Under the pieces are notes generated by a model. It was not told the origin of the DNA and made no database searches. It saw nothing but the letters and a program-made list of their open reading frames with translations. A DNA stretch of 64,000 nucleotides, taken from positions 60,544,552-60,608,551 of the forward strand of contig NC_079137.1 in NCBI RefSeq assembly GCF_945859705.1. The letters are read 5' to 3'. Made by a program: the position numbers and the translations under genes. Origin of the DNA: Episyrphus balteatus. Its lineage: Eukaryota > Arthropoda > Insecta > Diptera > Syrphidae. Below, piece by piece: positions 49,582 to 60,280 of this stretch (the stretch's first letter is position 1; each line of letters starts with the position of its first letter).

Positions 49582-52500
49582 CTGAAATATGAATTTTCTT
49601 AGTTTTAACTTACAATAACTACGATTTTCGTCCAAAACTTTATTAATTCAAAGAAATAAGTATAAAATATAAAATAATAAAGAAAATAATATTTCATAAC
49701 TTCAAACTCATTAATCAAATTAAAAATGGGTCATATGTCAAACAAAGTGCACCTAATGGACGTGTTCTTATCGATAATGATTTTTTCAGTTTTTTCGGTT
49801 TTTCAAATTCATCCAAATTTTGAAATGATAAACTTAAAAATAAATAAAAAATCATAACAAAATTAAATAAAATTTGGATCAAATAAAAAATTACCTGAAA
49901 TCACTGCAACTAAAATCTTGACTATATTCATCAAAGTCCAAATAATTCATTGTTACAGGATATGGCTCTTTTGGAATTAAAGGTCTTCGATCCCGATATG
50001 GCAAATAAAGTGGATATGTAGCATATTTAATAAGTTTTGTAATATCAGTGTTGCCATCTAGAATTAGTTTATTTCGTTTCTTAAAACGTTTTTGAAGAAT
50101 TTGTACATATTTAATTGTTGTTGTCCACCATTGCTTGGCTCGAGAATCTCCACTGGACAAGGAACTTGACTGAAAAATGAGTAATTTTATTAATTTTGCT
50201 TGGACCTTAAAATGAAGGAACAAGGACAGTTTCACAGTGACGGTAAGGTAGTTCACATTTTTCCATTGAAAGTGTCTTTTCCTAATTGTGAAACTGGTCC
50301 TTAATGAAGTACTACATTGCTCCTTTTAACATATGTCTCGTCACACTACCTTACCCACAAATGAATTGATTAATGGATGCCAGCAATGCCTTTTTGTATG
50401 GCTATTCAAACTACCTTACCGACACATTTTTAAGAATTTAGCCCATCTGTTTGTGGCAAGGTAGTGCTCTATTTATTTTTTATATCTTACCTCATAAGAA
50501 CTCTCACGATGAAGTTTTGAATGCCGTGTGCATTGACGTTTCGTTAAATTAAATGTTAGACTTCTGGACTTAACAGTAGACACTTTTCTGACATTTGACC
50601 TTATCCAACTGGCATGTGTTGGCTGATTCAGACGCTGAATCTGTAAAATTTGATGAATTTATTGCAAAACTGCTGATGTAAGACCGACACCGACTGCGTT
50701 TTTGTATGAAAAAAAATCCACACCTGAACGTCAAATTCCGGTGTTCAATGTTTTTCTTATAAAAACGCTGTCGTCGGCATTTTTTGTTGATGATCTGGGA
50801 TAACCAAAAGCTTACCAAAACATCTTGTTCACCCTTTTTGCTTTTAGTAACTTTCAGTGTAATAGGCTTTTTGACCTCGACTTTGTCAGGCTTCTTCGAA
50901 GACTTTGATTTGGCACTTTTGTCACGATCTGACTTCCCAAACAAACCTCTTTCTTCTGCCATTTTTATCAAATACTTAGCATCGAGACGGGTTATTTCTT
51001 TCCTTTGAACCAAGGCAATATAACAACCCTCGCCAACAAGACCCAAACAATCATCCTGATTTATACAAACATCGGGAATTTTTGTCATTTCAAATTCATC
51101 AGTCTTGGGAACTTTGATTATATGCGAGTAATCTTCACTTCCATCAACTGTCATTGTTTCTTCGGATTGAAAAGAATTCTCTCGACTGTCAACTCGTAAT
51201 TTCGATTGCGGAGTGTCATCAGTTTTATTTGTTGTTGCACTTGACGCACCACCAGCAGTTCCTTTTCGAGGTGACAACGACTTCCCTGAAGCTGGAATAA
51301 TAACTTGTTCAGCTTCAGCTAAAGCCTCAAGTCTTTTCAACTCCTTATAGTATTGTAAATGTTTTTCAAATGCATTTTTATTTACATGCTCAACAGCTTT
51401 TTCAACCATATCTCGATTTTCACAATCGATTACCGAATGAGTTTGGTACAACACAAATTGTACTTGGGGTCTTGACATTGCCAGTCGCAAAGTTTCTCTT
51501 TGCTCTTCAAGAATCTGTGCAACTCGACTTCTACCATCATCACCAATCTCAGATTCTGTCATAACTTGAAGCATATTTAAATCACCTCCACGACTACAAA
51601 TCAAATCGATTGGATCGGCGACAGCACTAAATGAGTTTGGAGGAGTTGCCAATACTCCTACAACTGTTCCGAATTTTTGAACTTCAAGCGAAATCGATGC
51701 AAATGGTTCAGCGAACAGACGGACATTTCTAATGCCCAGAGTTGCCATGTATGATTTATATTCTTTCAGCATTGAACCACAACCATAGGCGAGAAAGTCA
51801 CCAACGCGATTAATGGATCGGAACAATGAGGCAAGGTAGGCTGTTGAACGTGGTGAAGAGACATGAGTTTGCACTACATCGCCATCTAATTCGTAGTGAT
51901 CGAGGAGTTGGGAAACTATCGCTGGTGCTAGAGCAAAAGTTCGATCCTAAAACAGTTTATCATCATTTAAATTCACAAATTGCGACACTACCTTACCTGC
52001 ATAATAAGAAAATGATTGCGTATAAAATCAGTCTGTGCAAAGGCACTTCTATCAAGAGGAAGAATAGACAGAAATAAAGGACAAATTCTGTCCCATTTGT
52101 ATTGATTCTCTTTTAATGGTTGTTCAGTCAAATTGTCGCCTTGATTGACTTCAGAAAGTCCAAGTTTTTGAAGGTATGTTTCAGCAATTGTCTTATTTCT
52201 AAAATAGAAAAAAATCAACCCGTTTTTAACGATTTTACGATCAATTTAAAATCTCACGTTGGGCGCCATTTAATTTAAATCTATACTTACTCTAGTATAA
52301 AAGGATTTATCCAGCCACTTACAATTGGATTAGCAGCAGCGATTGCTACTTTTTCATTTTGTAAATGCGATGGCAATAATTGTGACAGTTCTAAAGCTCC
52401 ATTTTGTATTCGCATTCGTGATATTGAAGCTGCTAGACGAATTCGATGTTTCCAAAGGCAATCAGCTATGTCTGTCAGAAATTTTAGGTTGTGATTAAGA

Positions 52501-55500
52501 TGGAATTGTAGTAGATTTTAATTTACCATAAACTTCAGCTTCTGTGTACAATCTATTCTGAAGATCGATTTCTTCAGATTTTCTTTTAAGAAAATGCCTT
52601 GTAAATAATTCGAAGAGCATCAACCAAATACGATTTTCATCACCCAAAAGCTAGAAATTTTCTTTTCTTTATCGAAGAAAAACAAAAAAAATAATAAGAA
52701 ATTCTTACCTGAGGATTGTAAGCAAAGAATGAGACATCAGTCAGAGCATTACTCAGAACAACCTTATCTAAAATCAATCGATATAAGAAAAATATTAAAT
52801 GTATGCGACCTAGAATAATTCTATATTGGTAAGCAATGTAGACAAAATATTACAATTCGATATTGAAAATAGAAAAAGTAATTATTTTTTCGGTTCTATC
52901 TTTAACTACCATATTGCATGTTGAATAAAATTGTTTGGTTCTATTTCTTATGTTTTTGTTTTGCAAATTTATTGAAAAGTAATAAGGACACGAAAAAGGA
53001 ATATTTATAAATATTGACTGAGGTTGTAGACGAATCGAATCGATTTTTATGAAGGTTTTGATTTGGAAATAATCTAATGACGTTGGACTGAAAATCTGGT
53101 ACTAATATGTACTATGTATCATGCCCTTTTGCAAAATCGAATTTAGACTCGATAGCACTAGATTGTTATATTTATCTGCTCATGAGTACTTTGCTATCCG
53201 TAGATTATTAAATGCCTATCAAAAATAGCACTGTTACTTTGGAGGTGGTATAAACTAGTACTTTACTGGCAGTAGTCATTGGGAATTGGGACGCACTTTC
53301 ATCGACATCATTGGAATTCCCACTCGGACAAAAGAGCATTTGTAAAACTATTCATGTAGTAGTTACATGTAGTAGCAAATGTAGTAGATTATATATGTAC
53401 TCATGAGCAGTTTACTACTTCTGGTGAAGTAAGAATTCGCTAATGGTCGATGGTGTTCAAAGTCAAAACTTTATCCAATCGTTCAGTTACAGTAGCCCTG
53501 TTCTAATGGATGTGGTAGTTTTTACTCGTATGTAGAAATCTAGTACAACAACTACACTTTCCTATCTCCTCGAGTAGAAGATTATGTGTTAACTGTTGTA
53601 GTACTAGATCTACTCATGAGTAAACTACCACCTCCAACAAAACGGGACTAGTGATAAACTACTCATGATCATTAGTAGAAATCTAGTACTATCTACTTTA
53701 GCATAGGATAATGTGTAGAAAGTAGATTGTAATCATTTATTCATAAGTGGTTTTGGGAGTTGGCCTCACTCAGGTGGCACATCTAATTTTCATCAGCTCG
53801 GGCATAAGTAGATTTTAAGGGTAGATTTATTTGTGTTATCTACTCTGGAGTATTTTGACACCCGATTATATTATTTGTAAATTTGACTTTCAAAAACTAA
53901 AAAAAGAAACAAACATTTAAAACCTGTTGCAGATTACGGGAAAATAAGGAAGTCCCTACTAACAATTTTGCTTCTATAATGCTTTACAGAAGCAACAATT
54001 GCATCTGTAAAACTTTATTGAACCAAAATTGTTTGTCGGGGTGTTATGTCGATTTTTCACGGGTCGACTTTTGCCGCGTGCTAAAGTTTTGCGACGTAAG
54101 TCGACTCGTGTAAACTTAATCTGCGGTTAACTAAAGTTACAATCCCCATAGCAGAGTTCTAGTCGACTTTAGCCGTGTAGCATATTCTGGGGTTGAAATC
54201 GACTCGTGAAAAGTCGGCATTAAGTTGGATAAACTTAATAAACTAACTTCGCATCCTCCTCAAAAAAGACATGTAGGTGTTCGAGGAGCTTATTAGACCA
54301 AGTTTTTCAAATCGAAAGGTTTGAATTAACCCCGATGTGACTCATTTATTTTCTTTCTTAAGAGTTAATTCTGAATTAAGTGAACCAAATGTCATATCTT
54401 ATGTTATAAATGTTTTGAAATTTGCGCATCTATTTTCTCGTTTACACAAAGTCTTGTGCTGGTTGTACGCTAAAAAACATCCTTTAACTAGACAAAGACA
54501 TTAGGAGAGTGTACGAAATCAGCATATTATTCAATAAAAAATCATGAAGCAATTTGCCTAGCCGGCATTTAGAAAAAAAAAAAACACATAAAAAAACCTT
54601 GGGTTATGAAAGATACATTCTATTTTTTCAAATCGTTAAGAATTGCAGTCAATGTTTCGTACCCAATCCCAATCTCAATTCAATCACTAAATTAGCTGTG
54701 CTTATCTGTTCTCAAGTTACCAACAAGAAAGGCGCCCAACATAAGAATTGTTTTTCAACAAAAACACTCATATTATAAAAAAAAAGGCGTAAAAATTTCA
54801 CCCCACACTGAATTTAGTCAAGTTTTTATTCAATTTTCGTCTCACATCTACATATATATATTTTTTTCCAAGTGAAATGGCCCTATCATTCAAAGTTGTT
54901 GTTATGCCCAAAACAATGGATTTTGAAACCTTGTAACAATTTCAATTTTAACATCAATCAATATTGGCCACTTTAGTGTCAATTGCAGTTTGTTGCAGTT
55001 TATTGTGATCATGTAAGTAAAACAGTATGTTATTACCCATAAGAAAATTCACTTATGTACGTAAATGTCTAATATTGATCACTTTCATGTTTTTTGATAG
55101 TGTATTTTGATGCAATGTAACATAACTTATAACAAGCGGACAAGCAATACAATTCCAACGATACCTCATTTAACGAAATAGAAAAAGTAGTTTAGATGAT
55201 ATGACGACACAGATGAACATTCATAAAAAATTAACTTTAAACTTCAAAAAAATTAGATAGGTACTCACATCGAAAAACATCATAAATCAACGAATAAACT
55301 CGCCTCATCTCATGTTCATCACCAAATTCAACTGAAAGTGGTGGTTTCCGCAATAACTTTGCTGCCTTAGCAATATTCTCCAATGGCCAGCATCCAAGTA
55401 CATTGGCATCAATAAATTCTATCGGTTGATCGGGAGCACAACGTTTACGCAAATCGAATTTTCCATTTGGTGTCGATGAAGGACTAAATTTTTCAATCAC

Positions 55501-55911
55501 AAATGTCGGATCGAATATTGGTCGTTCTTTTCGTCGAGTTATTTCCTCGAGTGTCCTAGAAGACAAAACCATCATGGAGATTGAGTTAAAAAATTTTGTC
55601 ACAAAATAAAATTTTATATATTTTTTTTGTCAAAACACAATAATTTTCAAAGGATTTTTGAAATTTGCAAGTATTTAACGAATCACTAACATTCCACTTT
55701 CTAAAGCTTCGTTTACTTTTTTCTGCACATCGAGCAAACGACTGTAGACCCTTTCGAGCCATTCTTCATCACTTGGCAAATAGATATGATCCTTGGCCAA
55801 TTTACCATCGGTTTTCCGTTTTATATCCTCATTCGATATCAATTCACGAAAAATCTTCGGATACACCGAAAATATATCAGCTAAACTTAAAAAGAACAAC
55901 TGATTGGACAT
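49548..55911 (-). CDS. NSUN7-like RNA m5C methyltransferase homologue (10 exons, about 887 aa), probable pseudoenzyme
   Basis: Exons (reading leftwards): 55911-55691, 55555-55269, 52767-52709, 52650-52527, 52471-52291, 52198-51997, 51946-50816, 50640-50491, 50169-49895, 49581-49548. Every junction is GT-AG and phases agree. The protein follows human NSUN7 (about 720 aa, compared from memory) from its N-terminal helices (YKVVLSNALTDV; IRLAASISRMRI; INPFILENKTIAETYLQKLG) to the methyltransferase fold. Active NSUN enzymes use two cysteines, in a P-P/R-C-S and a T-C-S motif. Here these read PPNS (460-463) and QTHS (525-528), and the SAM-binding glycine loop is replaced by THVSSPRS. The fold is probably kept and catalysis probably lost. 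A basic, S/K-rich tail follows (residues about 570-735). A CCAAT box lies about 60 bp upstream of the ATG. Whether exon 10 is used or exon 9 ends at TAA (49893-49891) is open. Confidence 0.85.
49895..50169 (-). CDS. NSUN7-like exon 9
   Basis: Encodes SSSLSSGDSRAKQWW to YSQDFSCSDF. Acceptor TCATTTTTCAG. A conserved-looking, basic then aromatic/proline segment (KYATYPLYLPYRDRRPLIPK). Confidence 0.7.
50170..50490. repeat. GGTAAGGTAGTG repeats inside an NSUN7-like intron
   Basis: Four motif copies (about 50241, 50343, 50409 and 50456) are packed into this 321-bp intron, two in each orientation. They include CACAGTGACGGTAAGGTAGT and CACACTACCTTACCC. The intron is thus almost entirely made of this family. 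Confidence 0.65.
50491..50640 (-). CDS. NSUN7-like exon 8
   Basis: 50 codons, phase 0, IQRLNQPTHASW to HRESSYE, basic. Acceptor AATTTTACAG, donor GAG|GTAAGA. Confidence 0.75.
50816..51946 (-). CDS. NSUN7-like exon 7 (methyltransferase core)
   Basis: 377 codons, residues 359-735. Holds the Rossmann-fold core from the replaced glycine loop through GTVVGVLATPPNSF and FVLYQTHSV, the segment CLGLVGEGCYIALV, then a lysine-rich tail. Acceptor CTGTTTTAG, donor TTG|GTAAGC. The reading frame would continue past the donor, but that part has no match to the family. Confidence 0.88.
51997..52198 (-). CDS. NSUN7-like exon 6
   Basis: Residues about 291-358, including KTIAETYLQKLG and FIRNHFLIMQ. Its donor CAG|GTAAGGTAGTG lies inside a copy of the local repeat motif. 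Confidence 0.83.
52291..52471 (-). CDS. NSUN7-like exon 5
   Basis: Residues about 231-291. DIADCLWKHRIRLAASISRM then LPSHLQNEKVAIAAANPIVS and GWINPFILE, which lines up with the human KLAAALARCRIKHDAL...PLYAWINTCKI region. Donor GA|GTAAGT. Confidence 0.83.
52527..52650 (-). CDS. NSUN7-like exon 4
   Basis: Starts LLGDENRIWLMLFELFTRHF and ends EAEVY|G with donor GTAAAT. Corresponds to the human LSSLIIVMLYDFQDRKF helix. Confidence 0.8.
52709..52767 (-). CDS. NSUN7-like exon 3
   Basis: A 59-nt micro-exon encoding (Y)KVVLSNALTDVSFFAYNPQ. It restores the frame between exon 2 (phase 1) and exon 4 (phase 0). Acceptor TTGATTTTAG, donor CAG|GTAAGA. Confidence 0.78.
52768..55268. other. NSUN7-like intron 2 (2.5 kb), repeat-filled
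   Basis: Carries the best copy of the TAGCCCTGTTCC MITE (53493-53650) and degenerate relatives either side (about 53085-53785). A segment around 54050-54220 repeats TCGACT/AGTCGA motifs (GTCGACTTTTGCCG, AGTCGACTTTAGCCG). The remainder is AT-rich. Confidence 0.5.
53493..53650. mobile_element. MITE, TAGCCCTGTTCC family (complete copy 5)
   Basis: A 158-bp inverted-repeat element, left TAGCCCTGTTCTAATGGA, right complement TAGTCCCGTTTTGTTGGA. Both arms continue through GTGGTAGTTT.ACTC and TCTAGTAC. The centre has TATCTCCTCGAGTAGAAGA, also present in copy 1 in the opposite orientation. No certain target duplication. Confidence 0.7.
55269..55555 (-). CDS. NSUN7-like exon 2
   Basis: MTLEEITRRKERPIFDPTFV to VYSLIYDVFR. 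Acceptor TGTCTTCTAG, donor CGAT|GTGAGT, phase 2 in and phase 1 out. Confidence 0.8.
55691..55911 (-). CDS. NSUN7-like exon 1 and start
   Basis: Starts MSNQLFFLSLADIFSVYPKI, aligning with the N-terminal ANIFQ helix of NSUN7. The first ATG downstream of the CCAAT region is used. Donor GGAAT|GTTAGT, phase 2. Confidence 0.78.
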
Positions 55912-57210
55912 AGTTAAAGCCTAAAACTATTTCGCGACAAGAAGTTAGCTTGTTAGCGGTTTTCCTTCAACTGATTGGTCCTTTGTTCGAATTCAAAGAC
56001 AGAAGCCCTCCGATTTAATCTATTTTCGAAATGGAAATAAGTTTGCGTGACGGTGTCTATCGGATACCATGATAAATATCCTTCAATACGGAACACTTAC
56101 ACGCTCTTTAAAAGTTGGGTAGGTTTGGTGTAGGCTTTTGGCACGGAAAATATATTCTAAATGTCAGAGGAGCTAGGGCAACATATTCTTTGGTGTATTT
56201 TTGTCAACTCGGCTCATTATAGCGGGTCGGGTGAGAAGAAGTTTTGTCCTAGTAAAGAACTTGACTGCATTCGTTTTCGTGCCGGTGAAATTGATTTGGA
56301 GGTTAACAGGTGGCTTAGGAGGATTGTCGTGTTCACTTTTACTTTTAGGGATGTATAAAAGGAGGAATTATTACTTCATATAAATAGTGCCGGCGACTGA
56401 CACCTTGGTGGAGTGTTGTAGTCAAGTTGGCGGTTATAAGAAAAGCAAAGAGTAATGTGGTGGTGCAGAAAAGTGTTTGCATGGAAAGGAACTGCTGATG
56501 ATGAGGGAAATAGACGTAGTTTAGAATATAAACGATTTTTCAAATTGCAGTAGAATTGTTAATTTGAAATTATCTTTAAAAAACAAGGTCATTAAAGATT
56601 TGTGTGCCTCTTTCGTGCTGAAGAAAAAAGTTTTAAAAGGAAACCATTAGTTTTTAGCTCTCCTTGAATAGATGCCTATCTTTCAAAGTAAATTCCTTAT
56701 ACCGGAAATATTTAAGGCACTTGTAGAGCTAATTGAACACATATGACTGGATATTGGATATTCAAGTACTTAACGTAAGTCAATCACAAAAAAACCGTTT
56801 AAAGTATGTAACTTTAGAAGTGGTTAGAAGAAAAAATGGTTTCCAATGTTGGTTAAAAAAGAATTTTTGTCCGAAAAGTGTTTGGGTATTTTTGCACAAT
56901 TTCTCTTTCTCTGAGAGGATTTCTACCCACTTCTCTTGCTCTCCTTCCCGAGTAGATACGAATTGCATTGATTTCGTTGAAAGTGCGTTGCTTTGAAAAT
57001 AGCAAGTAAACTTCCGGTACTACTTGGCCACCTCCCAATTCCCAAAGGAACAGGACTATTAACGCCCATAGGGATGTCTTATGGGAAATGTCAGAAAAGA
57101 GACAAATCCGATGTCAATTTTTCCTTGCCGGGTTGTTTAATACTAATACTTACATTTTTAAAATTAAAACAAACATTGTTTTTTTTTTTTTAAATAAACA
57201 CTCATTTTGC
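55912..57210. other. Divergent promoter region of the NSUN7-like gene and spacer
   Basis: A CCAATCAG box (read on the - strand, 55971-55978) lies near the NSUN7-like start. The segment 56160-56390 is GC-richer with short open frames on + but no recognisable product. Nothing else is supported. Confidence 0.4.
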
Positions 57211-57246
57211 TATAAAAGGATGACACCACACCCATATTAATCAGTT
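57211..57246 (+). promoter_or_regulatory. TATA plus initiator promoter facing the 11-bp array
   Basis: TATAAAAG at 57211-57218 and TCAGTT at 57241-57246. The initiator A (57243) is 32 bp from the first T, the ideal spacing, and TCAGTT matches the arthropod consensus TCAKTY exactly. Transcription would enter the repeat array about 70 bp downstream. It could belong to a host gene or to a mobile element. Confidence 0.65.
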
Positions 57247-57296
57247 CGTCCGTAGTCGTTGCCGAGTCAACATCGGAGTCCAACTGCAGAACATTG
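57243..57296 (+). other. Possible 54-nt leader exon upstream of the array
   Basis: Between the initiator and CATTG|GTGAGT (57297). The sequence is complex, unlike its surroundings (CGTCCGTAGTCGTTGCCGAG). If spliced, the array would lie in an intron with a candidate acceptor TTTTCACTACAG at 60385. If not spliced, the first AUG (57313, G at -3) opens a 706-codon repeat frame. Confidence 0.4.
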
Positions 57297-57312
57297 GTGA
57301 GTTATTATTGAA

Positions 57313-60280
57313 ATGCCTAGGCATGTCTCGGACATGTCCCGGACATATCCTGGTCATGTCCCGCGCGTGTCCTGGAAATGTCCCGGACATGTCCGAGACA
57401 TGTCCCATACGTGTCTCGGACATGTCCCGGACGTGTCTCGGACGTGTCCCGGTCATGTCCCGGTCATGTCCCGGACATGTCCCGGACGTGTCCCGGACAT
57501 GTCCCGAACGTGTCCCGGACATGTCCCGAACGTGTCCCGGACATGTCCCGAACGTGTCCCGGACGTGTCCCGGACATGTCCCGGACGTGTCCCGGACATG
57601 TCCCGGACGTGTCTCGGACATGTCCCGGACGTTACCCGGACATGTCCCGGACGTGTCTCGGACATGTCCCGGACGTGTCCCGGACATGTCCCGGACGTGT
57701 CCCGGACATGTCCCGGACGTGTCCCGGACATGTCCCGGACGTGTCCCGGACATGTCCCGGACGTGTCCCGGACATGTCCCGGACGTGTCCCGGACATGTC
57801 CCGAACGTGTCCCGGACATGTCCCGAACGTGTCCCGGACATGTCCCGGACATGTCCCGGACGTGTCCCGGACATGTCCCGGACGTGTCCCGGACATGTCC
57901 CGGACGTGTCCCGGACATGTCCCGGACGTGTCCCGGACATGTCCCGGACGTGTCCCGGACATGTCCCGGACATGTCCCGGACGTGTCCCGGACATGTCCC
58001 GGACGTGTCCCGGACATGTCCCGAACGTGTCCCGGACATGTCCCGGACGTGTCTCGGACATGTCCCGAACGTGTCCCGGACATGTCCCGAACGTGTCCCG
58101 GACATGTCCCGAACGTGTCCCGGACATGTCCCGGACGTGTCTCGGACATGTCCCGGACGTGTCCCGGACATGTCCCGGACGTGTCCCGGACATGTCCCGG
58201 ACGTGTCCCGGACATGTCCCGGACGTGTCCCGGACATGTCCCGAACGTGTCCCGGACATGTCCCGAACGTGTCCCGGACATGTCCCGGACATGTCCCGGA
58301 CGTGTCCCGGACATGTCCCGGACGTTACCCGGACATGTCCCGAACGTGTCCCGGACATGTCCCGAACGTGTCCCGGACATGTCCCGAACGTGTCCCGGAC
58401 ATGTCCCGGACGTGTCCCGGACATGTCCCGGACGTTACCCGGACATGTCCCGGACGTGTCTCGGACATGTCCCGGACGTGTCCCGGACATGTCCCGGACG
58501 TGTCCCGGACATGTCCCGGACGTGTCCCGGACATGGCCCGGACGTGTCCCGGACATGTCCCGGACGTGTCCCGGACATGTCCCGGACGTGTCCCGGACAT
58601 GTCCCGAACGTGTCCCGGACATGTCCCGAACGTGTCCCGGACATGTCCCGGACATGTCCCGGACGTGTCCCGGACATGTCCCGGACGTGTCCCGGACATG
58701 TCCCGGACGTTACCCGGACATGTCCCGAACGTGTCCCGGACATGTCCCGAACGTGTCCCGGACATGTCCCGGACGTGTCCCGGACATGTCCCGAACGTGT
58801 CCCGGACATGTCCCGGACATGTCCCGGACGTGTCTCGGACATGTCCCGGACGTGTCTCGGACATGTCCCGGACATGTCCCGGGCATGTCCCGGACATGTC
58901 CCGGGCATGTCCCGGACGTGTCTAGAACGTGTCCCGGACATGTCCCGAACGTGTCCCGGACATGTCCCGGACGTGTCCCGGACATGTCCCGAACGTGTCC
59001 CGGACATGTCCCGAACGTGTCCCGGACATGTCCCGGACGTGTCCCGGACATGTCTCGGACATGTCCCGGACATGTCCCGGACATGTCCCGGACATGTCCC
59101 GGACGTGTCCCGGACGTGTCCCGGACATGTCCCGAACTTGTCCCGGACATGTCCCGGACATGTCCCGGACGTGTCTCGGACATGTCCCGGACATGTCCCG
59201 GACGTGTCTCGGACATGTCCCGGACGTGTCTCGGACATGTCCCGGACGTGTCTCGGACATGTCCCGGACATGTCCCGGACATGTGCCAGACGTGTCCCGG
59301 ACATGTCCCGGGCATGTCCCGGACATGTCCCGGGCATGTCCCGGACGTGTCTAGAACGTGTCCCGGACATGTCCCGAACGTGTCCCGGACATGTCCCGGA
59401 CATGTCCCGGACGTGTCCCGGACATGTCCCTGACGTGTCCCGGACATGTCCCGGACATGTCCCGAACGTGTCCCGGACATGTCCCGGACGTGTCCCGGAC
59501 ATGTCCCTGACGTGTCCCGGACATGTCCCGGACATGTCCCGGACGTTTCCCGGACATGTCCCGAACGTGTCCCGGACATGTCCCGGACATGTCCCGGACA
59601 TGTCCCGAACGTGTCCCGGACATGTCCCGAACGTGTCCCGGACATGTCCCGGACATGTCCCGGACGTGTCCCGGACATGTCCCGGACGTGTCCCGGACAT
59701 GTCTCGGACATGTCCCGGACGTGTCCCGGACATGTCCCGGACGTGTCCCGGACATGTCCCGGACGTGTCCCGGACATGTCCCGGACGTGTCCCGGACATG
59801 TCCCGGACGTGTCCCGGACATGTCCCAAACGTGTCCCGGACATGTCCCGGACGTGTCCCGGACATGTCCCAGGCATGTCCCGGACATGTCCCGGACGTGT
59901 CCCGGACATGTCCCGGACATGTCCCGGACGTGTCCCGGACATGTCCCGGACGTGTCTCGGACATGTCCCGGACATGTCCCGGACGTGTCCCGGACAAGTC
60001 CCGTACATGTCCCGGACGTGTCCCGGACATGTCCCGGGCATGTCCCGGACGTGTCCCGGACATGTCCCAGGCATGTCCCGGACGTGTCCCGGACATGTCC
60101 CGGACGTCTCCCGGTCATGTCCCGGACATGTCCCGGACATGTCCCGGACGTGTCCCGGACATGTCCCAGACGTGTCCCGGACGTGTCCCGGAGGTGTCCC
60201 GGACATGTCCCGGACGTGTCCCGGACATGTCCCGAACGTGTCCCGGACATGGCCCGGACGTGTCTTGGACATGGAATAAG
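57313..60280. repeat. 11-bp satellite/minisatellite array, about 270 monomers
   Basis: The monomer GGACATGTCCC alternates largely with GGACGTGTCCC, so many stretches have a 22-bp dimer. Variants are GAACGTGTCCC, GGGCATGTCCC and CTCGGAC. GGACATGTCC is a perfect palindrome and fits the p53 half-site RRRCWWGYYY; GGACGTGTCC carries the hypoxia-type core ACGTG. GC content is about 60% in an AT-rich genome. Edges are more diverged than the centre, typical of arrays maintained by unequal exchange. A block around 58860-58950 recurs 429 bp (39 monomers) later. Frames of up to 1028 codons on both strands follow from the lack of stop triplets in the monomer and from 11 bp being out of step with codons, and are not evidence for a protein. 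Confidence 0.95.

Noticed and set aside
50570..50815. Continuation of NSUN7-like exon 7 past 50816
   Set aside because: The frame stays open by chance. TTG|GTAAGC is a good donor, and the next block (50640-50491) joins in phase with a good acceptor in a different frame.
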